The translations under genes were made by a program, and so were the position numbers. Of a DNA stretch of 6,987 nt, positions 1 to 4,837 are shown piece by piece; the stretch's first letter is position 1, and each line of letters opens with the position of its first letter. Source of the DNA: Burkholderiales bacterium (GTDB lineage: Bacteria > Pseudomonadota > Gammaproteobacteria > Burkholderiales > Casimicrobiaceae). The notes under the pieces are model-generated. The model was not told where the DNA came from and did no database searches. It saw only the letters and a list, made by a program, of their open reading frames with translations. The DNA lies in the NCBI GenBank assembly GCA_025354075.1, contig JANXNO010000650.1, forward strand, positions 1-6,987. Reading direction: 5' to 3'.

Positions 1-20
1 CTCGCGAAGCGGGAATCCAG
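1..20 (-). repeat. TGGATTCCCGC-type intergenic repeat, partial
   Basis: The reverse complement reads CTGGATTCCCGCTTCGCGAG, nearly identical to the element at 2180-2209 (CTGGATTCCCGCTTTGCGAG). Elements with an ATTCCC...GGGAAT core, such as the dRS3 repeats of Neisseria, are common between betaproteobacterial genes. This copy is cut by the window edge, so its other half cannot be judged. Confidence 0.5.
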
Positions 21-48
21 AACGTAGTTCACGCCAAGCGCCGCTAAA

Positions 49-76
49 CCCGCCTCCCCGCTCGCGGGAGAAGGAC
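49..76. repeat. Degenerate CCCTCTCCC-type hairpin repeat
   Basis: The stretch CCCGCCTCCCCGCTCGCGGG followed by AGAAGGAC resembles the two well-preserved hairpins at 1661-1701 and 2241-2282, but several stem positions have changed and the 5' CCCTCACCCTAA arm is reduced to TAAACCCG. It is best read as a decayed member of the same family. Bases 1-147 otherwise contain no gene that I can support. Confidence 0.35.
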
Positions 77-147
77 TAATGAAATGAAGTTGATGAGTAC
101 CGCTACCTAGCGCTACAGCCGATTGGACGATTATTTTTTCGCGTTAT

Positions 148-291
148 TCACGGTATCACGCAACAAGATCCACAGTAACAACAAGCTACACCACCGCAGC
201 AACTCCACGGTATCCCATTGCATCTTCCGCCACAACAATTTCCCCCCGATTTGAGCGAGTCAGTAGCGTTGGTTGGATTAGCGCAATTCAT
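148..291 (-). CDS. Small cysteine-rich peptide, translationally coupled to the gene before it
   Basis: This 47-residue reading frame contains 11 cysteines (positions 3, 19, 20, 24, 31, 32, 37, 38, 40, 43 and 44), four of them as CC pairs. The CCGG motif occurs twice (residues 19-22 and 31-34), and the tail is VACCYCGSCCVIP. The ATG overlaps the stop of the upstream gene as ATGA, a classical arrangement for translational coupling. There is no clear Shine-Dalgarno sequence, which fits translation by re-initiation. The frame stays open upstream to an ATG at 444, but that longer version would lie inside the well-supported upstream gene, so the short start is preferred. I see no signal peptide or membrane segment. 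Possible roles are metal binding (metallothionein-like), a disulfide-rich secreted product, or the substrate of a peptide-modifying system; the sequence does not decide, and no maturation enzyme is visible nearby. I do not recognise a family. It could also be a chance frame, although such cysteine density is unusual. Confidence 0.45.
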   Translation of the reverse strand: MNCANPTNATDSLKSGGNCCGGRCNGIPWSCCGGVACCYCGSCCVIP

Positions 292-812
292 TGGATTGCT
301 GCCGAAGTTTCTGTTGTAGAAGCTGTTGTACGGTTTACATAACCTTGAATCGACACACTTGGCGGCACGCTTTCTAATCCAAGAGAAAAAGTTGCAATTT
401 TTCCATCGGTAAAGAACATTTGCGGTGACGCGATCTCCGTCCAATTACCGTTGCTGTAAGACTGTACGATGTGTTCGATAGTCGCAACCTCAGTCTCGAT
501 TCCGGTAAATAGTTTTTGTTTGCTCAGTTGCGCAGTTAATACGACCCGTACTCGCGGAGTGTCGTCATCGTTAAAAAGTGTGAATGTCGCTGGATGCCCA
601 GTAATCAAAGTGACAGAGGCATTTTGTAACTCATTGCCATGTACCTTAAGAGTAAAGTGATAACTGATAACGGGCGGCGACGAACTTACTTTTTCGCCCG
701 ACGCTACTACAGATTTATCCAGTGGCACGTAAGCGGATGGTGTCGTTGCAGACGCAATCTGTGTAAAGAACAACGCAAATAAAAAATACCCATATCTACG
801 AAAAGTACTCAT
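288..812 (-). CDS. Secreted protein of unknown function
   Basis: This 174-residue protein starts with a typical Sec signal peptide: RR at 5-6, a hydrophobic core YFLFALFFTQIA at about 9-20, and a likely cleavage after ASA at 20-22. The mature part is rich in alternating hydrophobic and polar residues (for example ISYHFTLKVHG, ASVTLITGHPATFTLF, VRVVLTAQL), which suggests a beta-sandwich domain in the periplasm or outside the cell. There is no lipobox cysteine; the whole protein lacks cysteine, in sharp contrast to the peptide encoded just after it. The start is supported by AAAGGA seven bases upstream (820-825). The gene has lower GC than the desaturase and ribosomal genes to the right, a hint of horizontal acquisition. 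The pattern 'TLKVHGNELQNASVTLITGHPATF' split over residues 53-77 loosely recalls exported proteins that present a substrate-like strand in TonB/M56-peptidase contexts, but this is only an impression. Function unknown. Confidence 0.75.
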   Translation of the reverse strand: MSTFRRYGYFLFALFFTQIASATTPSAYVPLDKSVVASGEKVSSSPPVISYHFTLKVHGNELQNASVTLITGHPATFTLFNDDDTPRVRVVLTAQLSKQKLFTGIETEVATIEHIVQSYSNGNWTEIASPQMFFTDGKIATFSLGLESVPPSVSIQGYVNRTTASTTETSAAIQ

Positions 813-819
813 GAATCAA

Positions 820-825
820 TCCTTT
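820..825 (-). promoter_or_regulatory. Ribosome binding site of the secreted-protein gene
   Basis: AAAGGA on the minus strand lies seven bases before the ATG at 812 and supports that start over later methionines. Confidence 0.6.
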
Positions 826-844
826 ACTAGCTGACAATTAACTT

Positions 845-858
845 GTAGCGAAAGCTAC
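845..858. repeat. Small hairpin with GAAA/TTTC loop in the 5' leader
   Basis: GTAGC (845-849) and GCTAC (854-858) pair perfectly around a four-base loop that is GAAA on the plus strand and TTTC on the minus strand. It lies about 33 bases before the start of the secreted-protein gene, within its probable leader. With only a 5-bp stem, its significance is uncertain. Confidence 0.3.
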
Positions 859-868
859 GCTCGGGTTT

Positions 869-898
869 AGTGTAGGTACTTTGTAAGGGGGGGGGCAA
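869..898 (-). promoter_or_regulatory. Possible promoter with a homopolymeric C tract in the spacer
   Basis: On the minus strand TTGCCC (893-898) and TACACT (869-874) are separated by 18 bases. Each hexamer matches the sigma-70 consensus at four of six positions. The nine-C run (887-895) covers the end of the -35 box and six spacer bases. The start of transcription would fall near 862, giving a leader of about 49 bases. The boxes are only moderate matches, so this is a candidate. Confidence 0.3.
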
Positions 899-948
899 GT
901 GTTATTTCAAGACAATGGCATTTAACGCGCTTCAACACGCTTAGCCCG

Positions 949-988
949 CGTAGGTCGGAACGCTTGCGGTTCCGACGTGCTCCCTACG
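949..988. repeat. REP-like imperfect inverted repeat overlapping the antitoxin 3' end
   Basis: The inner stem GTCGGAAC (954-961) / GTTCCGAC (969-976) is perfect around a seven-base loop, and an outer pair CGTAGG (949-954) / CCTACG (983-988) frames it. Its right end contains the stop codon of the antitoxin gene. There is no T run on either side, so it looks like an intergenic repeat more than a classical terminator, though it may stabilise the 3' end of the toxin-antitoxin message. The rest of 813-983 holds no gene that I can support. Confidence 0.55.
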
Positions 989-1271
989 CCTTCACCAACC
1001 GAACTTCAACCCGATGCCCCAGCGCCAGCGCATACCGCTGCAGCGTCGCGAGCGATGGCGAATGCTTTGCGTTCGCTGATTCCAATCGGGCGACGGCGGA
1101 TTGCGTGGTGCCCATGCGTTCGGCTACTTCTGCTTGAGTCAAGCCTGTCTTGGTGCGCGCCTTAAGTACTTCGTCGAGAAACGCAAACTCTTCGGCCAAC
1201 TCGTCGTAAGCGGCGCGAACGCCGGGCTTGGCGAAGGCTTTCTTTTTGAACTGTTGCAGGTTGCTAGGCAT
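984..1271 (-). CDS. XRE-family antitoxin (HigA-like)
   Basis: This 95-residue protein carries a Cro/C1-type helix-turn-helix at about residues 43-85. The recognition part is LTQAEVAERMGTTQSAVARLE (split as 44-54 and 55-64), followed by SLATLQRYALALGHRVEV, typical of antitoxins that both bind DNA and neutralise a partner toxin. The N-terminal 40 residues (KPGVRAAYDELAEEFAFLDEVLKAR) match the helical segment that usually precedes the domain in antitoxins paired with Gp49-like toxins. The start is supported by AAGGAG (1279-1284) seven bases before the ATG, located inside the toxin gene, and the two genes overlap by 8 bp. In known HigBA systems the antitoxin, alone or with toxin, represses the shared promoter; the inverted repeat at 1600-1615 is a candidate operator. 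The stop codon lies in a REP-like repeat. It appears complete and intact. Confidence 0.92.
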   Translation of the reverse strand: MPSNLQQFKKKAFAKPGVRAAYDELAEEFAFLDEVLKARTKTGLTQAEVAERMGTTQSAVARLESANAKHSPSLATLQRYALALGHRVEVRLVKA

Positions 1272-1590
1272 GTTGATGCTCCTTCATGCGCTGACGGGCG
1301 ACTTTAAGTTCGCGGGGCGGTGTTTTGTCGGTCTTCTTGACAAAGGAATGCAGAAAAACGATGTTGCGATTGACGACAGTGCAGTAGAAAACGCGCGCAA
1401 TGCCTTCTGCCGCTTTCAACCGCAATTCAAATAGACCCTCACCCATCGCTCGGGTGTGCGGCATGCCGAGATCGGGGCCGTAAATTTCCATGCGTTCGGC
1501 GTAACGAACGAAGCGCGAGAGAAAACCATCAGGCATCGCGAGAATCTCGGATTCGACGCTATCGCTATGAAAGGTGACTGTCCACTGCAC
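1264..1590 (-). CDS. Gp49-like / HigB-type toxin (RelE superfamily)
   Basis: This 108-residue protein matches the phage-derived Gp49-like family (PF05973). The key stretch is LFELRLKAAEGIARVFYCTV at about 53-72, followed by NRNIVFLHSFVKKTDKTPPREL and a terminal helix rich in R and K. Known members are ribosome-dependent mRNA endonucleases that slow growth when not held by the antitoxin. The toxin comes first and the antitoxin second, the HigBA order. The start is GTG: an in-frame TGA lies directly before it, so no earlier start exists, and the first in-frame ATG would remove the conserved N-terminal strand. No Shine-Dalgarno sequence is visible, and a TATAAT box places the predicted transcription start at the GTG itself, suggesting a leaderless message. 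Length and motifs look normal, so the system is probably functional. Confidence 0.9.
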   Translation of the reverse strand: MQWTVTFHSDSVESEILAMPDGFLSRFVRYAERMEIYGPDLGMPHTRAMGEGLFELRLKAAEGIARVFYCTVVNRNIVFLHSFVKKTDKTPPRELKVARQRMKEHQHA

Positions 1591-1596
1591 TCATTA

Positions 1597-1605
1597 ATTA
1601 TAGCA
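1597..1605 (-). promoter_or_regulatory. Extended -10 promoter of the toxin-antitoxin operon
   Basis: The minus strand reads TGCTATAAT, a perfect TATAAT with an upstream TGn extension, which can work without a good -35 box. No clear TTGACA is found at 16-18 bases upstream. Transcription should begin seven bases downstream, at or next to the GTG start codon at 1590. Confidence 0.6.
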
Positions 1606-1615
1606 AATACGCTAT
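1600..1615. promoter_or_regulatory. Candidate operator for the antitoxin
   Basis: ATAGC and GCTAT form a perfect inverted repeat with a six-base centre (AAATAC) and overlap the -10 box. XRE antitoxins typically bind short palindromes at their own promoter. The half-sites are short, so this is inferred from position. Confidence 0.4.
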
Positions 1616-1660
1616 TTAATTTGCACGGCAATTAGCACGCTTCGCTACTTCATTCCACCC

Positions 1661-1701
1661 GCCCCCTCACCCTAACCCTCTCCCGCGAGGGGAGAGGGGA
1701 C
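1661..1701. repeat. CCCTCACCCTAACCCTCTCC-type intergenic hairpin, copy 1
   Basis: After the arm CCCTCACCCTAA, CCCTCTCCC (1676-1684) pairs perfectly with GGGAGAGGG (1690-1698) around GCGAG. A second copy with the same arm lies at 2241-2282. The family is widespread between proteobacterial genes. It sits between the toxin-antitoxin promoter and the 3' end of the DUF1801 gene. Confidence 0.65.
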
Positions 1702-1730
1702 TATGCGCTCTTTGCCTTCTTCGAAGCTTT

Positions 1731-2123
1731 CTACTTACCCGTGCCGTTAAGCGCAACCGCTTCAAGCACAAGCGCCTTGAACGCAGCTTCGTCAACTTCT
1801 CCTCCCTCAAAAATGTCAATCGCCCGGCGCACGTTTCCGTCGAGGCTTGAGTTGAATAGGTGGGTTGGGTCTTTCAGCGACGCACCTTTGGCGAAGGTGA
1901 GTTTCACTTTGTCTTTGTAGGATTCGCCAGTGCAAAGGATGCCGTTGCGCGACCAGACGGGCGTGCCCATCCACTTCCATTCTTCGACGACGTCCGGGAC
2001 TGCTGCCTTGATGAGTTTGCGCATTCTGGCGAGCGTTTCGCCGCGCCAGTCGCCTAGATCGGCGATTCTTTTGGTGATGAGTTCGGAGGCGGGTTGAGCG
2101 TCGTGTGTGGCTGGATTTTTCAT
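1731..2123 (-). CDS. DUF1801 (YdhG-like) domain protein
   Basis: The 130-residue product matches the DUF1801 family (PF08818): a helical N-terminus, then VPDVVEEWKWMGTPVW at about 42-57, GILCTGESYKDKVKLTFAKGASL split across 61-83, and the conserved tail region LFNSSLDGNVRRAIDIFEG at 89-107. Members are small cytoplasmic alpha/beta proteins of unknown biochemical role, so no function is given. The ATG at 2123 gives the usual N-terminus; only a weak GGACGAG lies upstream. The gene is flanked by intergenic hairpin repeats on both sides and seems to be transcribed alone. Oddly, the frame continues beyond the TAG stop as KASKKAKSA and then meets a second TAG at 1701-1703. A lysine-rich tail of this kind would not be unusual on such a protein, so the first TAG may be a recent nonsense change that removes only the tail. 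Confidence 0.88.
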   Translation of the reverse strand: MKNPATHDAQPASELITKRIADLGDWRGETLARMRKLIKAAVPDVVEEWKWMGTPVWSRNGILCTGESYKDKVKLTFAKGASLKDPTHLFNSSLDGNVRRAIDIFEGGEVDEAAFKALVLEAVALNGTGK

Positions 2124-2179
2124 GGTCTCGTCCGCGCAATTGCGGAGATATTTCTCTTGAACTTCGCTTAGTTTACGTA

Positions 2180-2209
2180 CTGGATTCCCGCTTTGCGAGA
2201 ATGACGACG
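2180..2209 (+). repeat. TGGATTCCCGC-type intergenic repeat, half decayed
   Basis: It reads CTGGATTCCCGCTTTGCGAG then AATGACGACG. The left half-site ATTCCCGC is intact, while the matching right half (expected GCGGGAAT) is now GCGAGAAT. It is the same family as the element at 1-20, in the opposite orientation. Confidence 0.5.
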
Positions 2210-2240
2210 AAGTTGCCAGCGCGTCGTGATTCGTACGCCA

Positions 2241-2282
2241 CCGCCCTCACCCTAACCCTCTCCCGCGCTGCGGGAGAGGGGA
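2241..2282. repeat. CCCTCACCCTAACCCTCTCC-type intergenic hairpin, copy 2
   Basis: The stem CCCTCTCCCGC (2256-2266) / GCGGGAGAGGG (2270-2280) is perfect over 11 bp with a three-base loop, stronger than copy 1. It begins about ten bases beyond the stop codon of the response-regulator gene and could act as a 3'-end stabiliser or terminator for that operon, although no T run follows on the minus strand. Confidence 0.65.
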
Positions 2283-2290
2283 CGAGGACA

Positions 2291-3058
2291 CTACATTTGC
2301 TTGAACAATCCCTGATAAGCGCGCGAAACGGGTAACGGTTTAGCGTAGCCTTTTACGTTCAGCGTGACCCGTCCGTCGCCGTCGCGTTTGCTTGAACTGA
2401 CGTAGCGGATATTGACGACGGTGCCGCGATGGACTTGCCAGAATTGTTCGCCGTCGAGCGATTGCAGCAGCTCGGCGAGCGGCACGCGGATGACGTGTTC
2501 GCCGTTGGCGGTGTTGACGATCGTGTACTTATCGTCGCTCTGGAAAAACAGCACTTCGTCGACTGATATTTGATAGGTCGTTTCGCCGCGGCTGGCGCGA
2601 ATCCAGCGCAGGTGTTGCTTCGCGTTAGTCGTCACGCCGCCCGCCGCCGCGCGCGAGAGCAGGTTCAAAACCTGTGAAATATCGGGCACCGGCGCGCTCT
2701 GTGCGAACGCTGCTTTCAAGCGTGTGACGGTCTGCGCGAGGCGCTCGTTGGTGACGGGTTTGAGCAGGTAATCCATCGCCTCATTTTCGAACGCCTGGAC
2801 GGCGTATTGATCGTATGCGGTAACGAAAACTACGCGCGTCGCGGCGTCCATGCCCTGCGCGACTTCAATGCCGGTTTGCCCTGGCATTTTGATGTCGAGA
2901 AAGGCGATGTCGGGCTCGAATTCGGCGATCAGGGTCGCGGCTTCATTGCCGTTGCTGGCCTCGGCCACGATGTCGAGATCGGGCCAGAGTGCGAGCAGTT
3001 TTTCGCGGAGAAATTCGCGGAGCAGCGGTTCGTCGTCGGCGAGGAGGGCGGTGGTCAT
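2291..3058 (-). CDS. LytTR-family response regulator
   Basis: This 255-residue protein has an N-terminal receiver domain (about 3-118) and a C-terminal LytTR DNA-binding domain (about 150-253). The receiver shows the acidic pocket D8-D9, the phosphorylation site D55 in FLDIKMPG, the switch threonine T80 in VVFVTAY and the lysine K100 in LLKP. The LytTR part shows LRWIRASRGETTYQI, VDEVLFFQSDDKYTIV, and FWQVHRGTVVNIRYV. The AlgR/LytR architecture indicates a transcription factor that the adjacent kinase phosphorylates. The start gives the usual beginning of a receiver domain, but no Shine-Dalgarno sequence precedes it (the upstream bases are CCTCAAACATCATC). A REP-like repeat separates it from the kinase gene. 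It appears complete with all catalytic residues. Target genes cannot be read from this window. Confidence 0.95.
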   Translation of the reverse strand: MTTALLADDEPLLREFLREKLLALWPDLDIVAEASNGNEAATLIAEFEPDIAFLDIKMPGQTGIEVAQGMDAATRVVFVTAYDQYAVQAFENEAMDYLLKPVTNERLAQTVTRLKAAFAQSAPVPDISQVLNLLSRAAAGGVTTNAKQHLRWIRASRGETTYQISVDEVLFFQSDDKYTIVNTANGEHVIRVPLAELLQSLDGEQFWQVHRGTVVNIRYVSSSKRDGDGRVTLNVKGYAKPLPVSRAYQGLFKQM

Positions 3059-3089
3059 GATGATGTTTGAGGCGCTGAAAATTTTCGTT

Positions 3090-3154
3090 GTGGGAGCGGT
3101 GTTACCGCGACAGGGCGTGACAATTGGCGACGGTCGCGGCAGAGCCGCTCCTAC
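3090..3154. repeat. REP-like double hairpin between kinase and regulator
   Basis: GTGGGAGCGG (3090-3099) pairs with CCGCTCCTAC (3145-3154), with one G-T wobble, and CCGCGA (3105-3110) pairs with TCGCGG (3134-3139). Each arm can also fold alone: GCGGT-GTT-ACCGC and GCGGC-AGA-GCCGC. The ends resemble the GTAGGAGCGGC...GCCGCTCCTAC repeats common in Pseudomonas and other proteobacteria. The right end contains the stop codon of the kinase gene (3151-3153). Confidence 0.65.
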
Positions 3155-4062
3155 CGTGGTACGCCTATCGTAATCTCGGTTCCGGGATTTGCTTCAGCTA
3201 CCGTCAGCGTAGCTTGTCCGTCGTAAAGCACAGCCAGTCGTTCGCGCAAATTAGTCAAACCGACGCCCTCGCCCGAACTGTCCGCATGGTCAGAAAACCC
3301 GAGCCCGTTGTCCGCAACCGAAAGCACCATGCGCGCGCCGTCGCGTTGTGCTGACACGCGCACCATGCCGCCTTCAACTTTCGGCTCCAGCCCGTGCTTG
3401 ATCGCGTTCTCCACAATCGGTTGCAACAACATGGGTGCTAACGGCGCGCTACCTAAATCATCCGCCACATCCAGCTCAAACTGCAATCGGTCGCCCATGC
3501 GAATTTTCAGCAATTCGAGGTAATGCCGTAGCAGATCAAACTCCTGTTTCACCGTACCTTCCTGCGCACGACTCGCAGACAAACTTTGCCGCAGGTAGGC
3601 GATGAAGTTGTCCATCATCAGGTTCGCTTTTTCCGGCGACCGACCGATCAGACTTTGAATCGTGGCCAGCGTGTTGAACAAAAAATGCGGCTCGATCTGC
3701 GCTTGCAACATCCGCATTTGCGCCTGCATAAGTTGCTTTTCGCTCGATACGACTTTGAGCTTTTCGCGCGTCATGATCTCTTCGACTTTTTTCTCCTCCC
3801 ATTCGCTGCCGAAGAACGAGCGCCCTGCGAAGACCGACAGCCCGTGCGCCGTTAGGCCGATGCCCCAGCCGATGGTTGCCCAGTGTGCCCAGATCTTGCC
3901 GCCGCCGATCAGGTTGATCGTCCACAGGCTGGGGATGATCACGCAATACATGGTGGCTGAAACGTAGAACGAGCGGATGTCCTTCACCCGTTTTCGGGCG
4001 CGGCGCAGCGCTTCTTCATGGCGCATGGTCTGGATCGAGCTGATCGAATCGACGGCGCTCAT
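3151..4062 (-). CDS. Sensor histidine kinase, LytS/His_kinase family with N-terminal 2TM domain
   Basis: This 303-residue membrane kinase begins with a 2TM domain (about 17-97): two hydrophobic segments near 33-52 and 58-78, with GWGIGLTAHGLSV at 65-77 and the amphipathic FFGSEWEEKKVEEIM. A helical linker at 98-120 leads to the His_kinase motif (PF06580) QIEPHFLFNTL with the phosphorylated H126. The ATPase part shows the N box QPIVENAIKHG (214-224), DNGLGF (251-256) and GEGVGLTNL (264-272). It phosphorylates the LytTR regulator encoded next. The 2TM domain probably anchors or dimerises it or senses the membrane; the signal is unknown. The frame is open to an ATG at 4269, but the extra 69 residues would lie inside the upstream gene. 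The start at 4062 overlaps the upstream stop as ATGA and has GGGAG six bases before it. The stop codon lies in a REP-like repeat. Confidence 0.94.
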   Translation of the reverse strand: MSAVDSISSIQTMRHEEALRRARKRVKDIRSFYVSATMYCVIIPSLWTINLIGGGKIWAHWATIGWGIGLTAHGLSVFAGRSFFGSEWEEKKVEEIMTREKLKVVSSEKQLMQAQMRMLQAQIEPHFLFNTLATIQSLIGRSPEKANLMMDNFIAYLRQSLSASRAQEGTVKQEFDLLRHYLELLKIRMGDRLQFELDVADDLGSAPLAPMLLQPIVENAIKHGLEPKVEGGMVRVSAQRDGARMVLSVADNGLGFSDHADSSGEGVGLTNLRERLAVLYDGQATLTVAEANPGTEITIGVPR

Positions 4063-4391
4063 TTTGGGCTCCCGTTTTGTTCTTTGGCGAGGATTTCTTT
4101 GACCTTTTTGTCTTCCCAGTCCTGCGAGAAAAAGCTCCACACCGGCAGCACCGACAGGCCGTGGGTGATGAGGCCGATGCCCCAGCCGACCGTCGGCCAG
4201 ATCGCCCAATACGAATACCATTTGTTTGGCAGCGTGCCGTCCCACACGTTCCAAATGCTGAAGCACCACAGCGCAGTGATCACGATGACGTACACCGACA
4301 CATGCCGATAAAACTCGGCCAGCCGGTGCACGCGGCGGCGAATGCCAAGTTCACGCTCGGTCATTCCAGGAGGCATCAGTTCGTCGTCCAT
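4059..4391 (-). CDS. Stand-alone 2TM-domain membrane protein
   Basis: This 110-residue protein consists almost entirely of one 2TM domain. Basic residues RRRVHRLAEFYRH (18-30) precede a first membrane segment at about 32-48 and a second at about 60-82, and then comes the charged tail WSFFSQDWEDKKVKEILAKEQ. The segment PTVGWGIGLITHGLSV (66-81) and the DWEDKKVKEI motif are clearly shared with the N-terminal domain of the kinase encoded immediately downstream, so the two probably arose by duplication. It has no catalytic residues. The ATGA overlap with the kinase gene suggests the two proteins are made in equal amounts and interact in the membrane, perhaps as a heteromer that tunes the kinase; this is inference. 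No strong Shine-Dalgarno sequence is seen before the ATG at 4391, and starts at residues 6 or 10 remain possible. It is the first gene of the operon. Confidence 0.85.
   Translation of the reverse strand: MDDELMPPGMTERELGIRRRVHRLAEFYRHVSVYVIVITALWCFSIWNVWDGTLPNKWYSYWAIWPTVGWGIGLITHGLSVLPVWSFFSQDWEDKKVKEILAKEQNGSPK
4069..4073 (-). promoter_or_regulatory. Ribosome binding site deciding the kinase start
   Basis: GGGAG on the minus strand lies six bases before the ATG at 4062, inside the end of the 2TM gene. Together with the ATGA overlap it supports this start over the ATG at 4269. Confidence 0.65.
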
Positions 4392-4455
4392 ACGTGGATT
4401 TTGCGTCGAGTTGAGAATGCACGCAGTCTATAAACGGTGATTTGTCTGCGCCACG

Positions 4456-4511
4456 CGCTTACGACGGACAGCGCGGTTCGCTTCGCCACTGGTGATGCAG
4501 CTTCGTAAGCG
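4456..4511. repeat. Inverted repeat with 9-bp arms
   Basis: CGCTTACGA (4456-4464) and TCGTAAGCG (4503-4511) are perfect inverted copies separated by 38 bases. It may be an intergenic repeat or a structured RNA; nothing else identifies it. Confidence 0.4.
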
Positions 4512-4837
4512 GAAACGGATGGGTTTAGCAGCAACGTCGGCTATGGCTTTTGATGGGAACTGCCAATGACTATGGGCTTGAACGCCAATATCGCCATAAC
4601 TTGACTTGGGTCGAAATTCGGGTTCAGACCGCACGTAATAATGATCTTCATGCAAAGCTATATTGCCGTTCGCAACGGTGGAACCTTTCATTTGCCGCGA
4701 TAGCCTAAATATTGCTTAGCGTAAGAGCGAGCGGACCATCGTTTTCATAGGATTCACTCGTAAAATAATGGACTGGTTTGCTGGTTCGATGCGGTGTTTG
4801 TTGCCCCGCGTTGATGCCCTTCAAAAGTTACAACTTC

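Noticed and set aside
148..444. 98-codon cysteine-rich frame starting at 444
   Set aside because: Its first half overlaps the well-supported secreted-protein gene. The ATG at 291 with the ATGA junction is the better start.
1416..1631. 71-codon minus-strand frame overlapping the toxin start
   Set aside because: It runs through the toxin promoter and gene in another frame and shows no domain.
2256..2280. Classical rho-independent terminator after the response regulator
   Set aside because: The stem is strong, but no T run follows on the minus strand and the same sequence recurs elsewhere as an intergenic repeat, so it is listed as a repeat.
949..3154. CRISPR-like spaced repeats
   Set aside because: The repeats are of different families, far apart and not regularly spaced, so there is no array.
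3151..4269. 372-codon version of the histidine kinase starting at 4269
   Set aside because: The first 69 codons run through the 2TM gene in another frame and give an unrelated R/G-rich sequence. The ATGA overlap and GGGAG site at 4062 mark the true start.
4428..4691. 87-codon minus-strand frame in the intergenic gap
   Set aside because: There is no ribosome binding site, no recognisable domain, and it covers an inverted repeat and the promoter area of the 2TM gene. It cannot be excluded, but support is too weak.
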